Source: Methanobacteriaceae archaeon (GTDB lineage Archaea; Methanobacteriota; Methanobacteria; Methanobacteriales; Methanobacteriaceae). From it: a stretch of DNA of 10,622 bases. Location: the NCBI GenBank assembly GCA_011620845.1, contig WOYJ01000134.1:1-10622 (forward strand). Reading direction: 5' to 3'. Each line of letters opens with the position of its first letter. Position 1 is the stretch's first letter. Under the pieces are notes generated by a model. That model ran no database searches and had not been told where the DNA came from. It saw only the letters and a list, made by a program, of their open reading frames with translations. Positions 1 to 5,810 of this stretch are shown here, in pieces. Position numbers and translations under genes: made by a program.

Positions 1-1
1 C

Positions 2-37
2 AGTCGACCAGCAGAAATAAATATACCATTTGTGTAA
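2..37 (+). CDS. Possible 3' end of an upstream gene
   Basis: One frame entering from the left edge reads S-R-P-A-E-I-N-I-P-F-V and stops at TAA (35-37), 27 nt before the next gene. It looks like a plausible protein tail, but only 11 codons are visible. Another frame is also open across this edge, so the assignment is weak. No function can be given. Confidence 0.3.
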   Translation, partial: SRPAEINIPFV

Positions 38-64
38 ATATATCTTTTAAAAAAGGTTACCCCT

Positions 65-769
65 ATGTTGATTTATGATTTTTACCAGATAATCGGACAG
101 TTAGTATTTATCGTAGGCTTATTTCTCCTGGTTTTGCTATCAACCACCCTTATTCTGGGCAGAATGCAAATTAAGGAGAATAGACTAATTTTCCCCAGAT
201 TACTACTCTTCACTGTGGATGTTTTCTACGGCCTGTTTAAGAAATTCTCAGAACAGGTGGGTGTCGATGGGAAGATAGTAGACCAGATAGGTGTGGAAGT
301 AAGAAACAAAGTTAACGAAAAACTCTTCAGTAAAATAAAACCTAAAGATAAGATTTTAGTACTCCCCCACTGTTTAAGACATGCCGAGTGCCAGGCCAAC
401 CTGGAAACATCCGGAATAGTATGTAAAAACTGTAATAAATGCGTGATTGGCGTTTTGAAAAATAAGGGAGAAGAGATGGGTTATAAGGTCTATATAATTC
501 CGGGATCACAATTTTTAAAGAAAATCGTGGAACAGAATAAATTCAAAGCCATTCTGGGAGTGGCCTGTTACCAGGATCTTAACCTGTGTATGATGAATCT
601 CTCCAATTACCCTGTCCAGGGAGTACCCCTCCTCCGGGATGGATGTGTAAATACTAAAGTCGATTCCCGGGCTGTGCTGGAGAAAATGGGCGCAATTCTA
701 CCAAATAACAGTGAGATTAAACTGGACAGTTCCTGCAGTACAGAAACTCATCGTAAAAAGAGTCTTTAA
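65..769 (+). CDS. DUF116 family cysteine-rich membrane protein
   Basis: This 234-aa protein has one strong N-terminal membrane helix (about residues 9-32), a short amphipathic linker, and a soluble domain from about residue 90. The soluble domain carries the cysteine pattern I associate with DUF116: a P-H-C-L-R motif at 101-105, Cys109, a C-x2-C-x2-C group at 120/123/126, then Cys168, Cys175 and Cys194. This suggests a metal or iron-sulfur site attached to the membrane, but the biochemical role of the family is unknown. In other archaea and clostridia DUF116 genes can lie near formyltransferase-like genes (recalled, not checked); only a few codons of the upstream gene are visible here. A TATA-like stretch at 35-44 lies about 25 bp before the ATG and only a weak Shine-Dalgarno (aaggt) is present, so the mRNA may be leaderless or nearly so. 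The tail after residue 215 is polar and probably poorly conserved. Confidence 0.8.
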   Translation: MLIYDFYQIIGQLVFIVGLFLLVLLSTTLILGRMQIKENRLIFPRLLLFTVDVFYGLFKKFSEQVGVDGKIVDQIGVEVRNKVNEKLFSKIKPKDKILVLPHCLRHAECQANLETSGIVCKNCNKCVIGVLKNKGEEMGYKVYIIPGSQFLKKIVEQNKFKAILGVACYQDLNLCMMNLSNYPVQGVPLLRDGCVNTKVDSRAVLEKMGAILPNNSEIKLDSSCSTETHRKKSL

Positions 770-770
770 C

Positions 771-815
771 TTTTAAAGTGTAGTTTCTTAAAATTTTAAG
801 TGTAATTTCTTAAAA
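771..815 (+). repeat. Two-copy 22-23 bp tandem repeat after the DUF116 gene
   Basis: Two adjacent copies (771-793 and 794-815) share the pattern ttttaa(a)gtgta(g/a)tttcttaaaa, differing by one base and one indel. They begin just after the DUF116 stop codon. The following 60 bp are almost pure A/T with T-runs, so the region could end transcription from the upstream gene. No gene is visible between 770 and 881. Confidence 0.6.
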
Positions 816-881
816 TAAAAAAATTTTATCTTTAAAATAAAATTATCTCTCAAATTAAAAACATATCTAAAAAAAAATGAG

Positions 882-1613
882 ATGTATGAGCTGATCTTAC
901 TTTTTTTCATAGTGGCTTTCCTTTCCATAGTGGTGGGGACAGTGGCTGGATTCGGTACATCTACCATTTTTCTACCTGTGGCTCTATTTTTCCTGGATTT
1001 TCAAACAGCTTTAGTTTTGGTGGCCATCGCCCATATCTCTGGAAATGTGGGTGCGGTGGGCTTTTTCCGAAAAGGGCTGGATAAGAGACTGATCATCCTA
1101 TTCGGTGTGCCCAGCATAATTTTAACCATCATCGGGGCTTATCTGGTAATATTCATCCCCCAACTCACGCTGGAAATTCTTTTAGGGATATTTCTATTCC
1201 TATTTTCCATTTATTCCCTTGCTCGTCCTGATTTTAAAGTGGCCGCCACCCGATCTAACACCCTGATTGGTGGTGGTTTATCGGGATTTTTACAGGGCTT
1301 ACTTGGAATTGGAGGGGCCTTGAGGGGTGCTTTTCTCATCTCATATAATCTGGATAAAATCAAATATGTTGCCACCATTTCTGCTATAGCAGTGATTATC
1401 GACGCTGCAAGAATTCCAGTATACTTTTCAAATAACCTCCTTGACCCTCAATTTTACTACTACATACCCATATTGATTGTAATAGGGATAGTCGGATCTT
1501 ACGCAGGTAAACGGATAGTGAGTGTCACGCCGCAGAGTATCTTCAAAAAAATAATCCTACTTGCCATTGTCCTGGCAAGTCTCTTGTTGATTTACCATGG
1601 TTTGGTTGGTTAA
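882..1613 (+). CDS. TauE/SafE family membrane exporter
   Basis: This is a 243-aa, highly hydrophobic protein with about eight predicted membrane helices, the normal size for the family. Two internally related glycine-rich segments mark the duplicated TauE/SafE domain: V-G-T-V-A-G-F-G-T-S-T near residues 18-28 and G-G-L-S-G-F-L-Q-G-L-L-G-I-G-G near 131-145. Family members move small anions such as sulfite, sulfoacetate or other organic acids across the cell membrane; the substrate here cannot be read from sequence. ATG 882 is the only sensible start, because the nearby ATGs at 877 and 886 hit stops within a few codons. There is no good Shine-Dalgarno. The gene probably forms its own unit, with an AT-rich 112-bp gap before it, and it converges on the - strand cassette to its right. 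Confidence 0.88.
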   Translation: MYELILLFFIVAFLSIVVGTVAGFGTSTIFLPVALFFLDFQTALVLVAIAHISGNVGAVGFFRKGLDKRLIILFGVPSIILTIIGAYLVIFIPQLTLEILLGIFLFLFSIYSLARPDFKVAATRSNTLIGGGLSGFLQGLLGIGGALRGAFLISYNLDKIKYVATISAIAVIIDAARIPVYFSNNLLDPQFYYYIPILIVIGIVGSYAGKRIVSVTPQSIFKKIILLAIVLASLLLIYHGLVG

Positions 1614-1712
1614 TTCAACCTAAATCAGTCCATGTATCTCCTAACTCATTTTCCTGTTGTATATAAATCTTGATCCGAAGAATATTACATTAACCATGAG
1701 TAAAATTATAAA

Positions 1713-1905
1713 TTACCACCCCAAGTCGTCTTTAGTGAAAAAGTCGTACAATGACCAGGCTAACAAGGCTAAAACCATAAAATGCAAAGGTAAAGAGCGC
1801 CGCCTTTCCATTTTGAAATCTTTCCATCTCATCTGGCTTTTCTATATTCATATATTTCCTTCTTAATATTTCCTCCTCCATTCCATTAACAGTAGTTTTA
1901 TCCAT
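1713..1905 (-). pseudogene. Tiny membrane protein after the repressor gene, possibly frameshifted
   Basis: From ATG 1905, which overlaps the end of the HTH gene (start and stop codons share bases), a frame runs to a stop at 1732-1734. It encodes a polar start, then P-D-E-M-E-R-F-Q-N-G-K-A-A-L followed by one membrane helix. Shorter starts exist at 1881 and 1851; the 1851 ATG has an AAGGA box 5 nt ahead and would leave about 39 residues. The D-E-x-x-x-x-x-x-x-K segment ahead of a helix resembles the centre of DUF2178 proteins. If one base is dropped from the T-run at 1738-1742, the frame continues with T-K-D-D-L-G-W and stops at 1713, a credible hydrophilic tail. It may therefore be an intact mini-protein ending at 1732 or one shifted at its C-terminus; this is unresolved. 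Confidence 0.45.
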
Positions 1906-2095
1906 CTTCGTAGATGAAAATGTCTTCAATTTGTGTTTTAAAGAATTTAGCTATTTTAAAAGCCAAGACCAATGAAGGATCGTACTTATCCTTTTCTATA
2001 GCTATTATAGTCTGTCTGGTTACGCCCAATTCTTTGGCCAGTTCCTCCTGGGTTATATCATGCATAGCACGGTAAATCTTGAGTTTATTTTTCAT
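1898..2095 (-). CDS. Small Xre/Cro-type helix-turn-helix regulator
   Basis: This 65-aa protein is almost entirely one DNA-binding domain of the Cro/CI type. The helix-turn-helix reads through T-Q-E-E-L-A-K-E-L-G-V-T-R-Q-T-I (residues 15-30) and continues with the characteristic E-K-D-K-Y-D-P-S-L segment and the I-E-D-I-F end. Small regulators of this class are known beside genes for two- to four-helix membrane proteins and usually control their own operon. Here the gene starts 14 nt after the stop of the DUF2178 gene, and its last codons overlap the start of the following mini-gene, so the three are probably co-transcribed. Its DNA target is not visible as an obvious inverted repeat. The family assignment is firm; autoregulation is inferred. 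Confidence 0.9.
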   Translation of the reverse strand: MKNKLKIYRAMHDITQEELAKELGVTRQTIIAIEKDKYDPSLVLAFKIAKFFKTQIEDIFIYEDG

Positions 2096-2109
2096 AAATC
2101 TTTTACCTG

Positions 2110-2481
2110 TTAATATTTACGATTATAGTAGCCGTAGAAGACGTAATATAAACCTAAAATTCCAATTGCGGAGAAGGCTAGAGTGAAGCCTGCTCGGGTA
2201 AATTCAGGATATAAATCCTTTAAAGTTATAAGGAATAATCCGATGAATGTTATAGAAATCGCAAATATAGTCATGGCAATTCGGGATGATTTTTCACTGA
2301 TTTTAACCATTCGTTCATCATACAGCACTTCCTTGGTATTCTTCTTGTAGACGTATGATAACATGACTCCAATTAAAATTGCAAGAAAGGCGGGGATTAT
2401 GGCTCCTAGACTCACGGACAATCCAACCACCGTTGCAACGAATATAACGATAATTGTTCTAAAAATCTTATAGTTTTCCAT
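2110..2481 (-). CDS. DUF2178 family four-helix membrane protein
   Basis: This 123-aa protein has two N-terminal membrane helices (about 9-27 and 29-46), a short charged cytoplasmic loop with the family-typical L-Y-D-E-R-M-V-K-I-S-E-K (residues 53-64), and two further helices (about 68-87 and 99-117), ending Y-Y-N-R-K-Y. The family is common in methanogens next to small Xre regulators, and its function is unknown. A GGTGAT ribosome binding site lies 5 nt before the ATG, which supports this start. It is the intact sister of the broken copy directly upstream, which shares the D-E-R loop and the Y-Y-x-R-K ending, so the pair looks like an old tandem duplication. It probably heads, or follows within, the operon that includes the HTH gene. 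Confidence 0.82.
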   Translation of the reverse strand: MENYKIFRTIIVIFVATVVGLSVSLGAIIPAFLAILIGVMLSYVYKKNTKEVLYDERMVKISEKSSRIAMTIFAISITFIGLFLITLKDLYPEFTRAGFTLAFSAIGILGLYYVFYGYYNRKY

Positions 2482-2493
2482 TAAATCACCATT

Positions 2494-2743
2494 TTAAAAT
2501 TTCCGAGCGTAGTAAGTACGGGCTGAGATGTACAGTATAAGACAAAATATTGCAACCACAAATAACGTGTATCCAACATACGAATATTGAGGATAACTAG
2601 TTCTAAGGGCCGTTATAACTATTCCAACCCATATTATCACTGCAATTAAAACACACAGAGTCTGGTGGCAGCTTTCTCGTTGATGAGTTGGGTTCTTTCA
2701 TCTTCAACGATCACACTACCACCACCGTAGAAAATTATGGAAT
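2494..2743 (-). pseudogene. Broken DUF2178 family gene
   Basis: Reading right to left, the frame near 2714 encodes V-I-V-E-D-E-R-T-Q-L-I-N-E-K-A-A-T-R and then hits a stop at the A-run at 2648-2651 (TTTT on the coding strand). Adding one T there joins it to I-A-V-I-I-W-V-G-I-V-I-T and a last helix ending Y-Y-A-R-K-F, with a stop at 2494-2496. This gives the loop and the last two helices of a DUF2178 protein. The first two helices are absent: upstream of the F-Y-G-G-G-S remnant (near 2720-2740) the frame closes, and the promoter and start of the RNase III gene follow at once. So it is both 5'-truncated and frameshifted. A GTG at 2714 behind GGTGGT could still start a short peptide. The 13-nt gap to the intact DUF2178 gene fits a former operon. 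Confidence 0.78.
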
Positions 2744-2745
2744 TT

Positions 2746-2754
2746 TTTAATATA
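2746..2754 (+). promoter_or_regulatory. Predicted TATA box for rnc
   Basis: The stretch tttaatata is centred about 26 bp before the RNase III start codon. Archaeal transcription usually starts 25-27 bp past the centre of the box, so the mRNA would begin at or next to the ATG. No Shine-Dalgarno precedes the gene (ttagataat), which agrees with a leaderless transcript. Confidence 0.55.
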
Positions 2755-2775
2755 ACCCTGTAACAATTAGATAAT

Positions 2776-3432
2776 ATGGAGTTACTTTTTAAAAAACTCA
2801 AAATCCGGCCCATTAACATTCACCTTTACGAGATAGCCTTTCTCCATGAATCTTACACCAACGAAAACAACATCAGCGAAAGTTATGAAAGATTAGAATT
2901 TTTAGGTGATGCCGTCCTGGACCTGGTGATATCTGAATATTTATGTCACCTTAATCCCCCTCTATCAGAGGGCCAGTTAACCCGATTACGGGCCAATTAC
3001 GTGTGCAGGCAGGCACTTTATGCTTATTCTACCGAGTTAGGTCTGGATAAATATATAAAACTAGGTGTCGGTGCTGAATTAACCCGGAGGGAGATGGATT
3101 CTGTTAAAAGTGACGTCTTCGAAGCACTGGTAGGAGCTTTATACTTGGATCAGGGACTGGAAGTGGTGAAAGAATTTCTCAAAAAGACCATTATCCCCCA
3201 TATAGAAAATCAGGCCGTGTTCTTTTATGATTATAAATCTGAATTAAAAGAACTATGTGATCAGGATGGTCGGACCATTGCTTATAAATTAATCAGAGAT
3301 GAGGGACCGCCGCATAACAAAACCTTCACCATGGCCGTGGAAATTAACGGTGAACGGTACGGGATAGGCACCGGCGGAAGTAAAAAAGAGGCTGAGCAAG
3401 GTGCAGCCAAGATGGCCCTATCCAAACTTTAG
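2776..3432 (+). CDS. rnc: Ribonuclease III
   Basis: This 218-aa enzyme cleaves double-stranded RNA with two metal ions and normally works as a dimer, maturing structured RNAs. The endonuclease domain (about 1-145) contains the family signature E-R-L-E-F-L-G-D-A-V-L (38-48) with acidic residues Glu38, Glu41 and Asp45, and the second catalytic strip K-S-D-V-F-E-A-L-V-G-A (111-121) with Asp113 and Glu116. All expected catalytic acids are therefore present. A double-stranded-RNA-binding domain follows (about 151-218), beginning D-Y-K-S-E-L-K-E-L and ending with the G-x-G-G-S-K-K-E-A-E-Q-x-A-A-K box. Length and domain order match bacterial RNase III. Full-length RNase III is uncommon in archaea, though it occurs in some euryarchaeal methanogens. 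The gene is probably transcribed alone from a leaderless promoter and converges on the next gene. Confidence 0.95.
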   Translation: MELLFKKLKIRPINIHLYEIAFLHESYTNENNISESYERLEFLGDAVLDLVISEYLCHLNPPLSEGQLTRLRANYVCRQALYAYSTELGLDKYIKLGVGAELTRREMDSVKSDVFEALVGALYLDQGLEVVKEFLKKTIIPHIENQAVFFYDYKSELKELCDQDGRTIAYKLIRDEGPPHNKTFTMAVEINGERYGIGTGGSKKEAEQGAAKMALSKL

Positions 3433-3462
3433 ATTCACAAAAAAACAGGATCTTATACACCA

Positions 3463-3500
3463 ATAAAAAATTTAATAAAAGCAAAAAATAGGAAAAAATA
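3463..3500 (-). terminator. T-rich terminator of the 80-aa gene
   Basis: Read on the - strand, the region just past the stop at 3532 holds successive T-runs (complement of A-runs at 3493-3498, 3483-3488, 3477-3480 and 3465-3470). Archaeal RNA polymerase stops at such U-tracts without needing a hairpin, so this is a likely terminator of the small gene and a barrier between it and the convergent rnc. Confidence 0.55.
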
Positions 3501-3531
3501 CTTATTCCATACTCGTTATTTTCCCCAAGTG

Positions 3532-3774
3532 TTAATTATAATAGTTATAACCTTCTGGCAGTACTGTGACATTGGCAAAATCGAAGAAAACTTTGTTTAT
3601 GGCACATTCTGTTTTCACCAACTTCATCTTCTCCAGGCAGTCCACACCATCGTTTATCTCATCACAGCCAAGATTGGTAATTAACCTTAAGGCATCACCG
3701 CCGGTAGTCCTAAGTCTACTTCTTTCTACCATCCCTTTGAGTACTATCATTGCATTTTCATAGTCAGATTCCAT
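3532..3774 (-). CDS. Unrecognised 80-aa protein
   Basis: I do not recognise this family. The product is a small soluble protein, mostly helical in the first 50 residues (Y-E-N-A-M-I-V-L-K-G-M-V near the start, then D-A-L-R-L-I-T-N-L-G), ending with a beta-like tail rich in Phe, Val, Asn and Tyr. Three cysteines (near residues 38, 47 and 57) are not spaced like a zinc site. It has no signal peptide or membrane helix. ATG 3774 is preferred to the TTG at 3777 because a GGGTGAT ribosome binding site ends about 4 nt before it. A TATA-like box at 3827-3833 and a T-rich terminator support a real single-gene unit. The helix-then-hairpin layout could be a winged-helix-like fold, but that is speculation. 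Confidence 0.7.
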   Translation of the reverse strand: MESDYENAMIVLKGMVERSRLRTTGGDALRLITNLGCDEINDGVDCLEKMKLVKTECAINKVFFDFANVTVLPEGYNYYN

Positions 3775-3826
3775 CAAATCACCCTTATTTTAAAAGATTT
3801 GATTTAATCAATTATCGAATCACATC

Positions 3827-3833
3827 ATATAAA
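3827..3833 (-). promoter_or_regulatory. Predicted TATA box for the 80-aa gene
   Basis: On the - strand the sequence reads atatttatatga, with the core tttatat at these positions. It would start RNA near 3804, leaving about 30 nt of leader that contains the GGGTGAT ribosome binding site of the small gene. Confidence 0.5.
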
Positions 3834-3906
3834 TATCGAACTGTTTTAGTAAGTACAATCGTTTAATGAAAATCCAAAATTCATAAAAAAATTATTTGTG
3901 AACAAA

Positions 3907-3914
3907 AATATTTA
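3907..3914 (+). promoter_or_regulatory. Predicted TATA box for the NudC gene
   Basis: The stretch aatattta is centred about 28 bp before the ATG at 3939. With usual archaeal spacing, transcription would start within a few bases of the start codon. No Shine-Dalgarno is seen in the intervening ccacatcaccattatct, so a leaderless mRNA is likely. Confidence 0.5.
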
Positions 3915-3938
3915 ACGAAGACCACATCACCATTATCT

Positions 3939-4766
3939 ATGGCAAGAGAAAGTGTTTACAAAAAATACAAACCGGCCAACAGACCTAAAGATATAACCAG
4001 CGCCCCTGGTTACTGGTTCATCTTCAAAGATTATGAAATGATTGTAAAAATCACAGATACAGGTATCAGCATTCCTTATGGGAAACTGGAAGAATTAAAG
4101 ATTGCACCAGTAAGAACACAGTACCTGGGCACATTAGAAGGAAAACCCTGCTATTCTGCAGAGGTGGATCCAGAAACTGAAGCACCGAAAGCAATGGAAT
4201 TTAGAGATTTAAGGTCATTATACGATGTTCTAGAGGAGGATATATTTCTCCTGGCGGGTAAAGCTGTCCAGATGGTAACCTGGGACCGGGACCACCAGTT
4301 CTGCGGGAGGTGCGGTGTAGCCACCGAAAATTCACCCTATGAGATGGCCAAGGTCTGTCCGGAGTGTGGATTTAGGAGTTTCGTCCGTCTCTCACCAGCT
4401 GTAATCACGGCGATTGTAAAGGATGATAAACTCCTCATGGCCAAACACGGGTACCGTGGAGGTATGTACAGTCTCATCGCCGGATTTGTAGAACCCGGGG
4501 AAACCCTAAAAGAAGCGGTTGAAAGGGAAATCATGGAGGAAGTGGGTTTGAAGGTTAAAAATATTAAATATTTCGGAAGTCAGCCCTGGCCATTCCCCCA
4601 TTCGTTGATGGTTGCCTTTACCGCTGAATATCGGAGCGGCGAGATAGAGGTGGATGGTAGGGAGATTGTAGATGCCAAGTGGTTCGGCCCGGAAGAGATA
4701 CCCAGGATGCCCCCTCGAATCAGTATAACCAGTGAGTTGATAGACTGGTTTATTTCGAAATTTTAA
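3939..4766 (+). CDS. nudC: NAD(H) pyrophosphatase, NudC type
   Basis: This 275-aa Nudix hydrolase splits NADH or NAD+ into the nicotinamide mononucleotide and AMP; bacterial NudC also removes NAD caps from RNA. An N-terminal domain (about 1-115) is followed by a zinc ribbon with C-x2-C at 122/125 and C-x2-C at 140/143. The catalytic domain has a complete Nudix box at 182-204 (G-x5-E-x7-R-E-I-M-E-E-V-G-L). The motif that separates NudC from other Nudix enzymes, S-Q-P-W-P-F-P-x-S, is present at 214-222. Length and domain order fit the family. The gene appears to stand alone, transcribed from a leaderless-type promoter and converging on aqpM. Function is firm as a NudC-type enzyme; whether NADH or NAD-capped RNA is the main substrate in this archaeon is unknown. 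Confidence 0.93.
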   Translation: MARESVYKKYKPANRPKDITSAPGYWFIFKDYEMIVKITDTGISIPYGKLEELKIAPVRTQYLGTLEGKPCYSAEVDPETEAPKAMEFRDLRSLYDVLEEDIFLLAGKAVQMVTWDRDHQFCGRCGVATENSPYEMAKVCPECGFRSFVRLSPAVITAIVKDDKLLMAKHGYRGGMYSLIAGFVEPGETLKEAVEREIMEEVGLKVKNIKYFGSQPWPFPHSLMVAFTAEYRSGEIEVDGREIVDAKWFGPEEIPRMPPRISITSELIDWFISKF

Positions 4767-4770
4767 TAAC

Positions 4771-4790
4771 AAAAAAAGGAAAAAGGAAAT
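4771..4790 (-). terminator. T-rich terminator after aqpM
   Basis: On the - strand, just past the aqpM stop, the sequence is built of T-runs broken by CC (complement of the A-runs at 4771-4777 and 4780-4784, with the shorter one near 4787). This pyrimidine-rich U-tract lies in the 31-bp gap between the convergent NudC and aqpM genes and is a likely end of the DUF2193-DUF2180-aqpM transcript. Confidence 0.5.
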
Positions 4791-4797
4791 TTATATC

Positions 4798-5571
4798 TTA
4801 TTCCCTGATTACTTTTCCAGCAGGTAGTTTTTCCTCAGAAGAGATATACTGGTAGATAAACGCTGCTAAAACAGCCCCTACTATTGGACCTATCACGTAT
4901 ATGGGGTAATAATTCCAGAGATTAGTTCCCCCTAAGATTAGATCACCCAGATAGGGGCCGAAGGTTCTCGCCGGATTGATGGAAGAACCGGTTATGTTGC
5001 CAACGGTGGTGATCACTGCTGCGACGGTTAAACCTATTGATAACCCTGCAAATCCTGGTGTGGCTCTTTTATCAATTGCAGCTCCCATTATAACAAACAT
5101 CAACAGGAAAGTTCCCACCAGTTCTGCTAATATCGCCTGAATGTAACTGACACCTTCAAATGGAGTGGTTGCACCTAAACCACCCACCGTAACTGCGTTC
5201 ATTCCCAGCACTCCAGCTAAAATGAAGCTGGCCAGTGAAGCGCCGATGAGCTGGGCTACGATGTAGGGAACAACCTCGCTGCCTGGAAATTTCCTGGTTG
5301 CCCAGAGGGCGATGGTCACTGCCGGGTTTATATGGCAGCCGGAAATATGGCCAGTGGCATAAATTAAAACGGCCACTGTAAGACCAAAAGCCATACCAAC
5401 GGCAAACCAGTCACCTAAACCCCCTAATGCACCGATTCCTATGTTGAATGCGTTAGGTAGTGTTGCTCCCTGGGTGATCATTAAAGTTATGACCGCGGAA
5501 CCAGTCCCGATGAAAACCAGGAAAAATGTTCCTATGAGCTCGGTTAAAAAGCGTTTTTTTAATGAAATCAT
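4798..5571 (-). CDS. aqpM: Aquaporin AqpM
   Basis: This is a 257-aa channel of the MIP family with six membrane helices and two half-helices. Both pore motifs are intact: N-P-A at 82-84 and N-P-A-R at 199-202. The sequence closely follows AqpM of Methanothermobacter as I remember it, including the long loop after the first helix (F-N-I-G-I-G-A-L-G-G-L-G-D-W). The residues lining the narrow filter fall at Phe62, Ile187, Ser196 and Arg202, which is the AqpM pattern in which Ile replaces the His of strict water channels. AqpM passes water and, more weakly, glycerol; gas passage (H2S, CO2) has been proposed. It is the last gene of an operon, 10 nt after the DUF2180 gene, with a GTGAT-type ribosome binding site before the ATG. 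The C-terminal tail after 250 is a few residues longer than I recall. Confidence 0.95.
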   Translation of the reverse strand: MISLKKRFLTELIGTFFLVFIGTGSAVITLMITQGATLPNAFNIGIGALGGLGDWFAVGMAFGLTVAVLIYATGHISGCHINPAVTIALWATRKFPGSEVVPYIVAQLIGASLASFILAGVLGMNAVTVGGLGATTPFEGVSYIQAILAELVGTFLLMFVIMGAAIDKRATPGFAGLSIGLTVAAVITTVGNITGSSINPARTFGPYLGDLILGGTNLWNYYPIYVIGPIVGAVLAAFIYQYISSEEKLPAGKVIRE

Positions 5572-5581
5572 TTAAATCACA

Positions 5582-5791
5582 CTAACCGCTTTGGTAAGCC
5601 TCATAACACCATTCGCACAGTATTTTAGGCAGTGTTTTCTCCAGTTTCTTACTGGGAAGGGGGAAACCTCCCTCCCAGATTTCAATCTCTTCTCGTATTA
5701 CATGGTCCATGCAAAGGCCCATACCGCATACCACGCAGATAGCCACCGCATCTGTATCTTTACCATCCAAAGCGCACATGTAACATTTCAT
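5582..5791 (-). CDS. DUF2180 family small Cys/His protein
   Basis: This 69-aa protein is dominated by likely zinc ligands: C-x2-C at 3/6, C-x2-C at 19/22, then Cys27 and His30, and a last C-x2-C at 59/62. Eight ligands in two groups suggest two zinc sites in a cross-brace or tandem knuckle fold, as in small adaptor or nucleic-acid-binding proteins. The family (DUF2180) is found in methanogens and has no known function. A GGTGG ribosome binding site lies 4 nt before the ATG. The gene sits between DUF2193 (19-nt gap) and aqpM (10-nt gap), so all three are probably made from one mRNA. It may assist one of its neighbours, but nothing in the sequence shows which. Confidence 0.85.
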   Translation of the reverse strand: MKCYMCALDGKDTDAVAICVVCGMGLCMDHVIREEIEIWEGGFPLPSKKLEKTLPKILCEWCYEAYQSG

Positions 5792-5810
5792 TTTTCCACC
5801 AGTTTTGAGT

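Noticed and set aside
1657..1866. A 69-codon open frame on the + strand
   Set aside because: Lysine-rich, no family resemblance, no ribosome binding site, and it lies opposite the mini membrane protein frame that does have operon context.
3775..3777. TTG at 3777 as the start of the 80-aa gene
   Set aside because: The adjacent ATG at 3774 has better spacing to the GGGTGAT box and is a stronger start codon.
4506..4772. An 88-codon frame on the - strand opposite the NudC gene
   Set aside because: It is antisense to a strongly supported catalytic domain and has no ribosome binding site or recognisable motif.
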